Source: Planctomycetota bacterium
Lineage (GTDB): Bacteria > Planctomycetota > Phycisphaerae > Phycisphaerales > Zrk34
Direction: 5' to 3'
DNA length: 64,000 nucleotides
Assembly (NCBI GenBank): GCA_016125255.1
Contig: WGMD01000002.1
Span: forward strand, 913,752-977,751
Below are positions 1 to 9,115 of the stretch, piece after piece. The notes under the pieces were generated by a model, which had not been told where the DNA came from, ran no database searches, and was given only the letters and a program-made list of their open reading frames with translations. Position numbers and translations under genes: made by a program. The stretch's first letter is position 1. Every line of letters starts with the position of its first letter.

Positions 1-670
1 GGTACACGAAGAACGGCTTGTCCTTCGATTCGTGAATGTACGCTGCGGCGCGCCGGCCGAGTTCGTCGGTCATGTAGTCGAACTGCTCAGGCCGGACGGG
101 CTCCGAGTCATGCAGAAGCTGATTGAGTCGCGAGGGTTTTTCTAGCGGCCAATAGCTCCGTGCGCCCTGAAGGAATCCGTAGTAGTCGGTGTAGCCGCGC
201 TCGATCGGCGTGAACTGCGGGGCATAGCCCAGGTGCCACTTGCCCAGCGCGATGGTGCGGTAGCCGGCTGAATGAAGCACGGTTGGCAGCATTGTCTCGC
301 TCAGCGGCAGGCCGTTCTTCTCGCTGTACGCCGGGGGAATGTTGAACTCATGCCCGAAGCGCTCCTGGTACCGGCCGGTGTTGATACCCGCGCGCGACGG
401 GCTGCAGACGGCGCCGCTGACGTAACCATCGGTGAACCGCACGCCGTTCCTGGCGATCGAGTCGATGCGGGGCGTGGGAATCCTGTCCTCGCCCTGCATG
501 GAAAATTCGTTGTATCCGCAATCGTCCGAAAGGATGATCACGAAATTCGGCTTGGCCGGACGAGGCGTCGCCGCCGGGGCGAAGCCGCCGAAAAACGGCA
601 AAAACACGGCGAAAAACGCCACAAATTGACCCATGCGGGTCGTGGACGATTCAAGCGGATGTGCGGACAT
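1..670 (-). CDS. Secreted type I sulfatase, C-terminus cut by window edge
   Basis: This is the N-terminal ~223 residues of an arylsulfatase-family protein (alkaline phosphatase fold); the gene runs off the left edge. The sulfatase signature reads AVCSPSRAGINTGRYQ, with the Cys that would become formylglycine near residue 89. It is preceded by the metal-binding start PNFVIILSDDCGYN and followed by GKWHLGYAPQF, both typical of the family. A hydrophobic stretch (FVAFFAVFLPFFGGFAPA) is a plausible signal peptide. The start at 670 has a GAGGG-like site upstream; an in-frame ATG at 634 would give a shorter leader and is nearly as likely. It is the last visible member of a minus-strand run of sulfatases. 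The substrate cannot be told from sequence. Confidence 0.9.
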   Translation of the reverse strand, partial: MSAHPLESSTTRMGQFVAFFAVFLPFFGGFAPAATPRPAKPNFVIILSDDCGYNEFSMQGEDRIPTPRIDSIARNGVRFTDGYVSGAVCSPSRAGINTGRYQERFGHEFNIPPAYSEKNGLPLSETMLPTVLHSAGYRTIALGKWHLGYAPQFTPIERGYTDYYGFLQGARSYWPLEKPSRLNQLLHDSEPVRPEQFDYMTDELGRRAAAYIHESKDKPFFVY

Positions 671-732
671 GTTCGAGAGTCCCTCTGCCGTGCGGGCAAC
701 CCATTAACGCCGCGGGCGCACCGGCTATTGCA

Positions 733-2094
733 TCATTTTCTCTGAGGTCGCTCCGCCGGTCCGCCCGGCTTCTGCCACGGCACCGAGCCCCCCGCCTGAA
801 TCTGAGACCGCAGCCGGCGCGACAGATCGTTCAGCTCCTTCTTCGCCGAACTGCTCATGTCGTGCGCCTCCATCGGATCGTCCGCGACGTTGTATAGCTC
901 AAACGGCTCCGTCGGCAGATTCTTCACCAGCTTCCACGGCCCGATGCGCGCCGCGTGAATCGTCATGCCCATGTATCGGTTGCCCCCTTCCCGGCGCGTC
1001 CAGAACAGCGGCCGATCGAGATTCGCCTGCTTCTCGCCCCGCAGCGTCGGCATCAGACTCACGCCGTCGATCTCATGATCGATCGCCACGCCCGCCGCTT
1101 CGCAGAATGTCGGGAACAGGTCCATCGTCAGCGCGATCGCATCGGTGCGCGAGCCGCTTTGAATATGACCGGGCCAGATGATCGCCCCCGGCACGCGCAG
1201 GCCGCCTTCGTACATGCTGCCTTTGCCGTCGCGCGTCTTACCGCAGGTCGCGCCGTGCCCGAGATCCCCGCCGTTGTCGCTGGTGAACACGATCAGCGTG
1301 TTCTCATACACCCCCGCTTCCTTCAGCGCCGCGATAACCTTGCCCACGCGATCGTCCAGATGCTCGATCAGCGCCACGATCTTCGCCCGCTTGTCCGTGA
1401 TGTTCGGCTCGCGCGCTTTCACTTTCGCAAGCCAATCGTCCGGCGGCTGAATCGGAAAATGCGGCGCGTTGTACGCCAGATACAAAAAGAACGGCTCGCC
1501 GCTCTTCGCCCGCGCTTGAATATCTTCGATCGCCCAGTCAGTGAAAATATCCGTGGCGTGGCCTTTCGGGTCAACTTCCTTGTCGTTGAGGCGCATGTAG
1601 TTGATGCCGAAGCGGCGGTGCGTGTAGTAGTCCTCCATCATGTCGTCAAGGAACCCGTGAAACAAATCGAAGCCCCGCGCGTTGGGCCAGTTCTCCGGGG
1701 AAAGCCCCAGGTTCCATTTGCCGACGATCGCCGTGTGATAACCCGCGCGTTTGAGCATCGTCGGAATCAACACCGCCTCCGGCGACAGATACCCCCAGTT
1801 GTCCTCCAGCGGCGTGCGAATCAGCCCCGGCACGCCCACGCGCTCCGGATACCACCCCGTCATCGCCGACGCACGCGACGGCGAACACACGCAGCAGTTC
1901 GCATAAAAATTGTCGAAGCGCATGCCCGATGCGATCAGCGCATCGATGTTCGGACTCTTCAGGTCCGTCGCCCCGTAGCTCGACAGGTCGCCGTAGCCCA
2001 GATCGTCGGCGAAGATGAAAAGAATGTTCGGCTTCTGAGCCGCGCGCGCCATCGGCGCGATCAGCAGAATCGCCATCGCGATGAATCGTTGCAT
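733..2094 (-). CDS. Secreted type I sulfatase
   Basis: A full-length sulfatase of 453 residues. It begins with a signal peptide (MQRFIAMAILLIAPMARA), then KPNILFIFADDLGYGD, whose Asp pair would ligate the active-site metal. The signature CVCSPSRASAMTGWYPERVG has the modifiable Cys near residue 70. VGKWNLG and FTSDNGG are further family landmarks. The start at 2094 is chosen because a GGAG site lies just upstream and the signal peptide begins there; the open frame extends further but without leader character. It lies 14 bp downstream of the next sulfatase gene, so the two are probably co-transcribed. It should act in the periplasm on a sulfated glycan. Confidence 0.93.
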   Translation of the reverse strand: MQRFIAMAILLIAPMARAAQKPNILFIFADDLGYGDLSSYGATDLKSPNIDALIASGMRFDNFYANCCVCSPSRASAMTGWYPERVGVPGLIRTPLEDNWGYLSPEAVLIPTMLKRAGYHTAIVGKWNLGLSPENWPNARGFDLFHGFLDDMMEDYYTHRRFGINYMRLNDKEVDPKGHATDIFTDWAIEDIQARAKSGEPFFLYLAYNAPHFPIQPPDDWLAKVKAREPNITDKRAKIVALIEHLDDRVGKVIAALKEAGVYENTLIVFTSDNGGDLGHGATCGKTRDGKGSMYEGGLRVPGAIIWPGHIQSGSRTDAIALTMDLFPTFCEAAGVAIDHEIDGVSLMPTLRGEKQANLDRPLFWTRREGGNRYMGMTIHAARIGPWKLVKNLPTEPFELYNVADDPMEAHDMSSSAKKELNDLSRRLRSQIQAGGSVPWQKPGGPAERPQRK

Positions 2095-2108
2095 GGGTCG
2101 CTCCAAAG

Positions 2109-3437
2109 TTACTTGTCCTGCGGCGTGACGTGCGCGTGCACCTCTTCGTGCCACGCCTGTAAATCCTTCCGCATCGTCTCGACGCGGTCCGTTTCCGTGT
2201 CCGCCGCGTTGTGCTTCTCACCGATATCGCTCGACAGATCGTACAACCCGACCCCGTCGATGCCCTTTGCATTTTCGATCAGCTTCCACTTCCCCTCGCG
2301 CATCGCCCGCTGTTTGCCGTATTCCCAGAACACCTTCCGCGCCGGCAGCGCCTTGCCTTCCATCAACAGCGGCATAAGACTCACGCCATCCAGCGCATGA
2401 CCCTCCGGCATCGTCGCCCCGCCGAGTTCAAGCAGCGTCGGCATCAGGTCGATGCTGATCGCCAACTCGTCCGTGACGCCCGGCTTGATCTTGCCGGGCC
2501 ACCATGCAATCGCCGGCTCGCGATGTCCGCCTTCCCAGAGCGATCCCTTGAATCCCCGCAGCGGGCCGTTGGAACTCATCGGCGTGCCCCCGTTGTCGGA
2601 AAAGAAAAAGATGAACGTGCGGTCCGCCATGTCCGCCCGCTTCACCGCCCCGACAATCTCGCCGACGCCCTTGTCCATCTCCGCGAGCATCTCGTTGAAC
2701 GCGCGATGCTTGTCGTAGTGATCCGGGTACACATCCTTCGTCCGCCCTTCCGCGCGCACCGGCGGATCGCCCGGTCCCTGATACGGCGCGTGCACCGATT
2801 CCTGTGCGATGTACAGACAGAACGGCTGCTCCGTGTGCGTCTCGATGAACTTCACCGCGTGCTGCGAAATCAGATGCACGCTGTACCCCTTCTCCGGCGT
2901 CAGCTCCAGATTCTCCCACCAGTCGGGCTTGCCCATCCGATCCAGATGATTCTGATAGTCGACGTTGCCCGACACGTACCCCCGGAAGATTTCAAAGCCC
3001 TGCAAGGAGGGGTTGTAGCGCGGCGCGTAACCAAGGTGCCACTTGCCGAACATCGCCGTGTTGTACCCCGCATCGCGAAGGCGCTCGGCGAAGGTGATCT
3101 CCGAAAGCTGCAGCGCCAGATCGTGCGACGGTTCGTCGTCATCGGCGTTGACGACCTGGTCGACGCCGGTGCGCTGCTGGTAGCGGCCGGTGACGAGCCC
3201 GGCCCGGGTCGGCGAGCAGACGCACCCGCTGGCGTGGAAGTCGGTGAAGCGCAGCCCCTCGGCGGCGAGCTGATCAATATGCGGCGTTTTGACGGCTTTC
3301 CCGCCGTAACACGACGCGTCGCCGTAGCCCATGTCGTCGGCGAGAATGATGATGATGTTCGGCTTGAGATGCTCCGCCGCCGGCGCCATCGCACCCGCGC
3401 CAAGAACCATCAGCATCACGATCACACCCTGCCTCAT
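2109..3437 (-). CDS. Secreted type I sulfatase
   Basis: A 442-residue sulfatase with a signal peptide (VIVMLMVLGAGAMAPAA) and the N-terminal metal site KPNIIIILADDMGYGD. The signature is CVCSPTRAGLVTGRYQQRTG (Cys near residue 74), with Thr in place of the more common Ser after Pro, which the family tolerates. FGKWHLGYAPRY and FSDNGGTPMSSNGPLRGFKG complete the catalytic landscape. It has 14-15 bp gaps to the sulfatase genes on both sides, consistent with an operon. The substrate is unknown, but sequence differences from its neighbours suggest the cluster attacks different sulfate positions (inference). Confidence 0.93.
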   Translation of the reverse strand: MRQGVIVMLMVLGAGAMAPAAEHLKPNIIIILADDMGYGDASCYGGKAVKTPHIDQLAAEGLRFTDFHASGCVCSPTRAGLVTGRYQQRTGVDQVVNADDDEPSHDLALQLSEITFAERLRDAGYNTAMFGKWHLGYAPRYNPSLQGFEIFRGYVSGNVDYQNHLDRMGKPDWWENLELTPEKGYSVHLISQHAVKFIETHTEQPFCLYIAQESVHAPYQGPGDPPVRAEGRTKDVYPDHYDKHRAFNEMLAEMDKGVGEIVGAVKRADMADRTFIFFFSDNGGTPMSSNGPLRGFKGSLWEGGHREPAIAWWPGKIKPGVTDELAISIDLMPTLLELGGATMPEGHALDGVSLMPLLMEGKALPARKVFWEYGKQRAMREGKWKLIENAKGIDGVGLYDLSSDIGEKHNAADTETDRVETMRKDLQAWHEEVHAHVTPQDK

Positions 3438-3452
3438 GTCAATCCCTTCGCA

Positions 3453-4739
3453 TCAATCCTTGCGGGCGAAACGGTCGATGACCCCGCGAAGCTCATCGCG
3501 CAGCTCGATCTGCTTCTTGTTGAGGTCCGTGTCCGACAGCGGCTTGCCCTCGTGCGGGTCTTTGATCACGTTGAACATCCGCCCGTCGCTGTACAACTTG
3601 AACTCGACGGTGCGGGCCCACTCGGCGTTCTTGAAATTGCCCAGCTTCGGGTGGTACCAACTGTACACCCACTGCCGCGGGCGCCCCTGCTTGCCGGAGA
3701 GCTGCGGCCAGAAACTTTGCCCATCCATCTCGACCCCCGCCGGCGTCGCCGCGCCGCTGACCTCCGCGAACGTCGGCAGCATGTCGGAGAAATCGACGAG
3801 GTCTTCGCAGACGAAGCCGCTCGTAACATGACCCGGCCAGTTGGCGATCAACGGCACGCGCGTCCCGTTGTCATGCGACGAGCCCTTGCCGCCGATGTAC
3901 GGCTTGCCGTCGAGCGTCGAGTGCACGCCCGCCGTCGTCCCGTTGTCACCCGTGAAGATCACCAGCGTATTGTCGCGCAGGCCCAGTTCGTCGAGCTTCG
4001 CGAGCACGTTGGCGACCATCTTGTCGGTGTGGCTGACCATCTCGACGAGGTGTCGCTCATTGTGTTTGCCGCCGATAGCGTCATTCGACTTCTCCGCCTT
4101 GTCGCCCCGGCGGAAGGTCGGGTCCCAATCCTTCGATTCGGGCGTCGGGTCGAACGGCGCATGCACGAGCATCATCGGGTAATACAGAAAGAACGGCTTG
4201 TCCTTGTGGCGTTCGATGAAATCGAGCGCGTATTTGTTCACGATGTCCGGGCCGTATTCGCCGTTTTTGAAATCGACCTGCTTGCCGTCGATCTCGAAGC
4301 CGGGGTTCGGATAGCGGTTGGGCCGGCGGTTCAGTTGCCACAGGCAATACTCATCAAACCCGAAATGCCCCGGCCCTTCGTAGCCCCCGCCGAGCTGCCA
4401 TTTGCCGACGACGCCCGTGACGTAGCCGGCGTCCTTGAGCATGTTGCCGAAGGTCTTTTCCGTCGGCTTCAGCTCGCCGAAGCTGATGTAGTTGCGGCTG
4501 TTGTACCGGCCGGTCATGAGTTGCACGCGGCTGGGCGTGCACAGCGGCTGCGCATGCACGTTCGTGAAGCGCACCCCGGTCGCCGCCAGGTTGTCGAGCG
4601 TCGGCGTCTTGTACGGCCCGCCGCCGTCGCAACTCAAACATTCGTACCCCAGATCGTCCGCCAGAATGAAAACGATATTCGGCTGACGCGCCCATGCGAA
4701 CGACGCCAGCAGCAACACGATCAACAGCACCCGACCCAT
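3453..4739 (-). CDS. Secreted type I sulfatase
   Basis: A 428-residue sulfatase. The signal peptide MGRVLLIVLLLASFAWA is followed by RQPNIVFILADDLGYECLS. The active-site motif is PLCTPSRVQLMTGRYNSRNY (Cys near residue 67), and the later landmarks VGKWQLGGGYEGPG and FTGDNGTTAG are present. The FDEYCLWQLN and KPFFLYYPMMLVHAPF stretches resemble a sulfatase subgroup common in planctomycetes. The start has a hydrophobic leader immediately and an AGGAGA site in the preceding bases. It sits 12 bp after the esterase gene, in the same transcription direction. Confidence 0.93.
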   Translation of the reverse strand: MGRVLLIVLLLASFAWARQPNIVFILADDLGYECLSCDGGGPYKTPTLDNLAATGVRFTNVHAQPLCTPSRVQLMTGRYNSRNYISFGELKPTEKTFGNMLKDAGYVTGVVGKWQLGGGYEGPGHFGFDEYCLWQLNRRPNRYPNPGFEIDGKQVDFKNGEYGPDIVNKYALDFIERHKDKPFFLYYPMMLVHAPFDPTPESKDWDPTFRRGDKAEKSNDAIGGKHNERHLVEMVSHTDKMVANVLAKLDELGLRDNTLVIFTGDNGTTAGVHSTLDGKPYIGGKGSSHDNGTRVPLIANWPGHVTSGFVCEDLVDFSDMLPTFAEVSGAATPAGVEMDGQSFWPQLSGKQGRPRQWVYSWYHPKLGNFKNAEWARTVEFKLYSDGRMFNVIKDPHEGKPLSDTDLNKKQIELRDELRGVIDRFARKD

Positions 4740-4751
4740 GGCCGTCTCCTG

Positions 4752-5651
4752 TTATTTCTTGGCGGGCTCCAGTAATCCGCGAGCTTTCATCCAATCGCCC
4801 ACACGCGCCGGCCACGTGTGCACGTCATGTTTCGATTCGCGCAATCCGTATCCATGCCCCCCGCTCGGATACAGATGCATCTCCACCGGCACCTTCTCAT
4901 GCTTGAGCGCCAGGTAGTACGCGATCGCGCACTCGACCTTGATGCCGTCGTCTTCGGTCTGAATCAAGATCGCCGGCGGCGTGTCCTTCGTCACCGTGAT
5001 CTCCGGCGCGAGCTTGTTCACGTCGCCGCCTACCGTCAGATAAGCCGGGTACACCAGCACCGAAAAGTCAGGCCGGCACGACAACTTGTCCGCCTCGTCG
5101 ATGGCGTCGTAGCTGTTCTTGTCGAAGCGCGTCGAGGCGGCGGCGGTCAGATGCCCGCCCGCCGAGAAACCGAGGATGCCGATGCGATTGGGGTCCACGC
5201 CATACTTGTCCGCATCGCGGCGCATGAGGCGGATCGCCCGCTGCACATCCTGAAGCGGCGCTTCGTACATCGGTCGATCCTTGCGGCGCGGCACGCGGTA
5301 TTTCAAAATCGCAGCGGAAACGCCAATGGAATTGAGCCACTCGGCGATCTCCGTGCCTTCGAGGTTCCACGCCAGAATCTGATACCCCCCGCCGGGGCAG
5401 ACGATGACCATCGTCCCCGTCGCCTTGTCAGCCGGCGCGGGATACATCGTCAGCGTCGGCTCCGACACGTCGGCGAGTCGGATCACCGGCACGCCGTCCT
5501 TGGGGTTGCGATCCTGCTCGTGCTCCGCGGGGATGTCGCCCTTCTCCCCGGGCGCGGTCTCGGGCCAGACTTTCACCACGGCGTGATCGTCCGCCGCCGC
5601 AAACTGCATCGGTACGAGGCAAAAAAGCATCATGATCAGTATCCATCGCAT
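4752..5651 (-). CDS. Secreted alpha/beta-hydrolase, esterase/acetyl xylan esterase-like
   Basis: A 299-residue secreted carbohydrate-esterase-type hydrolase with a leader (MRWILIMMLFCLVPMQFAAA). The oxyanion loop VIVCPGGGYQILAWNLEG and the nucleophile elbow GFSAGGHLTA (Ser near residue 163) are clear. TEDDG (near 234) and GGHGYGL (His near 266) complete the Ser-Asp-His triad. The start at 5651 has a perfect AGGAG site and follows the upstream sulfatase stop by 4 bp; the longer open frame has no leader. Sitting among five sulfatases, it probably removes acyl groups so that desulfation and backbone cleavage can proceed. No glycoside hydrolase is present in the visible cluster. Confidence 0.88.
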   Translation of the reverse strand: MRWILIMMLFCLVPMQFAAADDHAVVKVWPETAPGEKGDIPAEHEQDRNPKDGVPVIRLADVSEPTLTMYPAPADKATGTMVIVCPGGGYQILAWNLEGTEIAEWLNSIGVSAAILKYRVPRRKDRPMYEAPLQDVQRAIRLMRRDADKYGVDPNRIGILGFSAGGHLTAAASTRFDKNSYDAIDEADKLSCRPDFSVLVYPAYLTVGGDVNKLAPEITVTKDTPPAILIQTEDDGIKVECAIAYYLALKHEKVPVEMHLYPSGGHGYGLRESKHDVHTWPARVGDWMKARGLLEPAKK

Positions 5652-5655
5652 GACG

Positions 5656-7047
5656 TCACTCCTTGACATGGGGCATCGGGGCATTGACGGCTTTCCGCCA
5701 TGCCGCCAGTGTATCGCGCATCGCCGCGGCGCGCTTCGGATCGCGTTTGGACAAGTCGGTCTTCTCGCCGAGGTCGTCGGAAAGGTTGTAGAGTTCGACG
5801 TGTCCGTCCTCGAAGTATTCGAGCAGCTTGTAATCACCTTCATGGATCACGCCCACCGGCGCGGTGCGCCAGCCGGACTTGCCGCCTTCCAGGTACCCGG
5901 GGAAGTGCCAGAAGAGCGTACGGTCGGCGATGGTCCGCCCGTGAAATAGCGGCGAGATGTCCACGCCGTCGAGCGGCTGATCCTTCGGCAGCGCGGCTCC
6001 GGCGACGGCGGCGAGCGTCGGATAAAAGTCGATCACATCGACGGCGGTCGCGCACTGCGAGCCGGGTTTCACGACGCCGGGCCAGCGCACGATCATCGGC
6101 ACGCGAATGCCGCCTTCGTAGAGCGAGCCCTTGCCGCCTTTGAGCGGGGCGTTGTCGGTGATGGAATGAAAATCGCCGAGGCCGATCGTGTCGTATCCGC
6201 CGACGCCGCCGTTGTCGGAGAGGAAGATGACGATCGTATGCTCAGTGAGGTGATGTGCGTCGAGTGCGTCCACGATGCGGCCGACAGATTGGTCGACGCT
6301 GTCGATCATGGCGGCGTACTCGGGGTTGTTCTGCTTGCCGACGGGCTTGATCGCCTTGTACTTTTTGATGAGGTCCTCACGCGCCTGAATCGGCGTGTGC
6401 ACGGCGTAGTGCGGCAGGTACAAGAAGAACGGCTTGTCCGCATGATCGTCGATGAACTTCACCGCTTCGTCGGCGAGCCGATCCGTCAGATACTCGCCCT
6501 TGGGGCCATCGGGGAGCTGCGGGTTCTTGTACGGCGAGAAGTATCCGCCGCGCGGCGAGCCGGTGTGATTGCCCGCCATGTTGATGTCGAACCCCTGCTC
6601 GCACGGACCGGCCTTGCCCGGCTCGCCGAGGTGCCACTTGCCCATCGAGGCCGTGACGTATCCCGCGGCGTGAAGCGTCTCGGCGATCGTCACCACGGCC
6701 GGGTCGAGCGTGTCATTGTTCCTGGGCACGTCAAGCTTGCGGTCCTTCGCCCTGCCGCGCTCCAGCGAATCGACCGTATACACGCCCGTCCGCGGCGGGT
6801 ACTGACCGCTCATGAGTTCCGCCCGCGTCGGCGCGCAGTTCTGACACGCATACGCCTGCGTGAACTTCATGCCCTCTTCGCGCAGCTTGTCGATATGCGG
6901 CGTCTGGTAGTACCCGCTGCCGAAACAATGCAGATCGGTCCAGCCCAGATCATCCGCCAGAATCAGCACGATGTTCGGCTTGTCCGCGCCATGAACGATA
7001 CAGCACGCCGACAACATCCAAAGAATCACCCACCGCCAACCGCGCAT
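5656..7047 (-). CDS. Secreted type I sulfatase, first gene of the cluster
   Basis: A 463-residue sulfatase. The leader WVILWMLSACCIVHGA precedes DKPNIVLILADDLGWTDLHC. The signature is QNCAPTRAELMSGQYPPRTG (Cys near residue 71), a C-A-P-T-R variant of the formylglycine motif. MGKWHLGEPGKAGPCEQGFD and FLSDNGGVGGYDT are family landmarks. A GGAGA site precedes the ATG at 7047; the frame opens four codons earlier but without a better site. It is the most upstream gene of the sulfatase/esterase run, so its promoter should lie in the 205-bp repeat-bearing gap to its right. Confidence 0.93.
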   Translation of the reverse strand: MRGWRWVILWMLSACCIVHGADKPNIVLILADDLGWTDLHCFGSGYYQTPHIDKLREEGMKFTQAYACQNCAPTRAELMSGQYPPRTGVYTVDSLERGRAKDRKLDVPRNNDTLDPAVVTIAETLHAAGYVTASMGKWHLGEPGKAGPCEQGFDINMAGNHTGSPRGGYFSPYKNPQLPDGPKGEYLTDRLADEAVKFIDDHADKPFFLYLPHYAVHTPIQAREDLIKKYKAIKPVGKQNNPEYAAMIDSVDQSVGRIVDALDAHHLTEHTIVIFLSDNGGVGGYDTIGLGDFHSITDNAPLKGGKGSLYEGGIRVPMIVRWPGVVKPGSQCATAVDVIDFYPTLAAVAGAALPKDQPLDGVDISPLFHGRTIADRTLFWHFPGYLEGGKSGWRTAPVGVIHEGDYKLLEYFEDGHVELYNLSDDLGEKTDLSKRDPKRAAAMRDTLAAWRKAVNAPMPHVKE

Positions 7048-7127
7048 CGACATCTCCAATCAGCAGGTAGAGATTCCAACGCCGAAAGCGGTCGATTGTT
7101 GCATGAGGATCGAGCGGGCCATGCGTT

Positions 7128-7249
7128 CTCCTCTCCCTCGGGGAGAGGCCGGGTGAGGGGGCGCATCATCGCTGGCGGCGCACGGTTTGTAACGCGCACT
7201 ACTTCGGGGCCACCCTCACCCCAGCCCTCTCCCGAAGGGAGAGGGGGTC
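7128..7249. repeat. Inverted pair of a CCCTCTCCC/GGGAGAGGG palindromic repeat
   Basis: Two copies of a GC-rich palindromic unit face each other across about 50 bp: one at 7128-7160 and one at 7211-7249. Each unit contains CTCTCCC...GGGAGAGG followed by GGGTGAGGG (or its complement). A third copy lies at 53964-54000. The right-hand unit ends 3 bp from the stop codon of the VWA gene, so it could help end that transcript. The gap 7048-7252 holds nothing else that I recognise. Confidence 0.8.
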
Positions 7250-7252
7250 CGA

Positions 7253-9115
7253 TCAATACGTCGTCTTGAGGTCGTAGCGCTTTTTGAGTTCGTCCATCCG
7301 GCGCTTCAGTTCCTCGGTCGGGCCCTGGCGGATGACTTCGCTGTAGAGGTGATGCAGGTTCCAGAAGCCCCATTGATGCGCGATGGTTTCGTCGCCGACC
7401 TGGGCGGAGGGGAAGTCGAGACTGAAGGTGAAGTCGAGGACATCGCCGGAGTTCGAGCCGGTCAGTCGCATGGAGATTTTCGAAGCGTCGGGCGTGTATC
7501 GGCCGTACAGATTGACGGACTCGCCCTGATAAATGTCACGGGGTATGCGGGGGAAAATCTGCGTGGTGTCCACGCCGACGGCATCGAACGTCGCGTCCTT
7601 CAAGATCGGATAACGCAGACCGGCGGCAAGCTGGCGGATCGTCGCGGCGGTCTGTGCGAAGGTATCGGGATAGACGACGTAGCCCTTGTTGCGGTACGCA
7701 AGGAACTCGAGCAGTTCGCGGTCCTGCGCATCGCCGACGCCGACGCAGTAGATGCCGGCGACGAGGTCGTTTTCCTTGGTGATGAGATTGATGATGGTGC
7801 GGGGATCGAGGGCGCCGCTGGTGGGTTTGCCATCGCTGACGAGGATGATCTGGTAGACGCGATCGGGCGCGACATCGCGGACGATCAGGCCGGCGAGGGC
7901 GCGGTTGACGTCGGTGTCGCCGCTGGCTTTGGCGGCGTTGAGGAAATCGCGGGCGCGCTGGCGCGTGGCGTCATTGGCTTCGAGCAGGCCGGCGGGATTG
8001 AGGACGTTGACGGTGTCCTTGAACATGACAAGGTTGAAGCGGTCGCCGGGGTTGAGACTGTCGAGCGAGACGCCGACGCCGGCTTTGACCTGTTCGACCC
8101 ATTTCTCGCGGATGGAGCCGGACGTGTCGATGACCCAGACGACATCCTTGTGCAGCGCGGTCAGACGGCGGAGGGAACGCTTGGGCGTGATCTGAATCTG
8201 GAACCAACCCGGTTCCTGCTCGAGCGTCTGAGCGCCGAGGCCGAAGAGCCCGCCGGTGCGGCGCGGCGGCGCGTAATACTTGCGCAGCTTGTAGTCGAAG
8301 TCATTGTCGAGATGGATCGGCTCTTTCCTGGACCCATCGTCGCCGGGCCCGACGGTCGGCGGCGTGACGGTCTTGATCAGATCCGGCAACTTCGGCGGGG
8401 CGGCCTTGGCGACTTCGATCGGCTTTTTCATCGCCGGCTCATCAATCGGCGGCGGCGCCACCGGAGCCGTCGACGCCAAGCCACCCGTGGTATTCGTCGC
8501 GCCGCCCGCAATGCCCGATCCCGCCACGCCCGATCCGCCGAGCAGCGCATCAAGCTTGCGCATCTCGCTCACGTCGATCTTCGCCCCCGGGTCGATCGCG
8601 CCATTGCCCGGCGTGGGCGTGCGAATCTCGTCCGTCGGGCCGACGTACTTGGGCAGCACGATCGACGGCTGAGCCATCCGAAGCAACTTGTCCGTCGTGT
8701 CCAGCGCCCGCGACGGTCCCGGCGTCGGCGTCACGCCCGGCGGCGACGGCGCATCATTATGAAGATCCGTGTCCGGCTTGAGATTCGCTTCGCTGAGCGG
8801 CTTGGGCGGAAGCACCTTGCTCGCGTCGATCGTCTCCAGCAGCTTCTTCGTCTGCGCCTGCACCTTCTTCGCATCCGACTCGGGCTTGATCGCATCGACC
8901 GCCGGCGTCAGCGGCGCCTCCTCAACGATCTCGTCCTCATTGGCGCGAAAAACGCGCATCGCCGCTTCGGGCTTCCGCTCGGGCACCGCGGCGAAGAGCG
9001 ACGACTGACTCGACCCGCCGATCGTCAGATTCATCACCTGCCAGATCACCAGCGCATGAAGCAGCAGACTCAATCCCGTCGCGAAGAACATCGAGAGACG
9101 CTGGCGCAGATTCAT
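7253..9115 (-). CDS. TonB-shaped inner-membrane protein with C-terminal VWA domain
   Basis: This 620-residue protein starts with a short cytoplasmic tip and one membrane segment (about residues 10-30, MFFATGLSLLLHALVIWQVM), followed by a ~270-residue Pro/Ala/Lys-rich linker. That is the layout of a TonB/TolA-type energy transducer. Instead of a TonB domain it ends in a von Willebrand A domain with a metal-ion-dependent adhesion site (VVWVIDTSGS near 325-334, then the conserved VSDGKPTSG). The gene overlaps the TPR gene by ATGA and belongs to an operon with TolQ/TolR-type motor genes, which supports energised action in the periplasm. Its partner is unknown. The C-terminal ~40 residues are charged and helical. 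Confidence 0.85.
   Translation of the reverse strand: MNLRQRLSMFFATGLSLLLHALVIWQVMNLTIGGSSQSSLFAAVPERKPEAAMRVFRANEDEIVEEAPLTPAVDAIKPESDAKKVQAQTKKLLETIDASKVLPPKPLSEANLKPDTDLHNDAPSPPGVTPTPGPSRALDTTDKLLRMAQPSIVLPKYVGPTDEIRTPTPGNGAIDPGAKIDVSEMRKLDALLGGSGVAGSGIAGGATNTTGGLASTAPVAPPPIDEPAMKKPIEVAKAAPPKLPDLIKTVTPPTVGPGDDGSRKEPIHLDNDFDYKLRKYYAPPRRTGGLFGLGAQTLEQEPGWFQIQITPKRSLRRLTALHKDVVWVIDTSGSIREKWVEQVKAGVGVSLDSLNPGDRFNLVMFKDTVNVLNPAGLLEANDATRQRARDFLNAAKASGDTDVNRALAGLIVRDVAPDRVYQIILVSDGKPTSGALDPRTIINLITKENDLVAGIYCVGVGDAQDRELLEFLAYRNKGYVVYPDTFAQTAATIRQLAAGLRYPILKDATFDAVGVDTTQIFPRIPRDIYQGESVNLYGRYTPDASKISMRLTGSNSGDVLDFTFSLDFPSAQVGDETIAHQWGFWNLHHLYSEVIRQGPTEELKRRMDELKKRYDLKTTY

Noticed and set aside
2211..4775. 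An 854-residue plus-strand open frame across the sulfatases
   Set aside because: It is the antisense shadow of two sulfatase genes with intact catalytic motifs, with no domain of its own.
7060..7373. Open frames across the repeat between the sulfatase and VWA genes
   Set aside because: They are composed of the palindromic repeat and antisense of gene ends, without a start site or domain.
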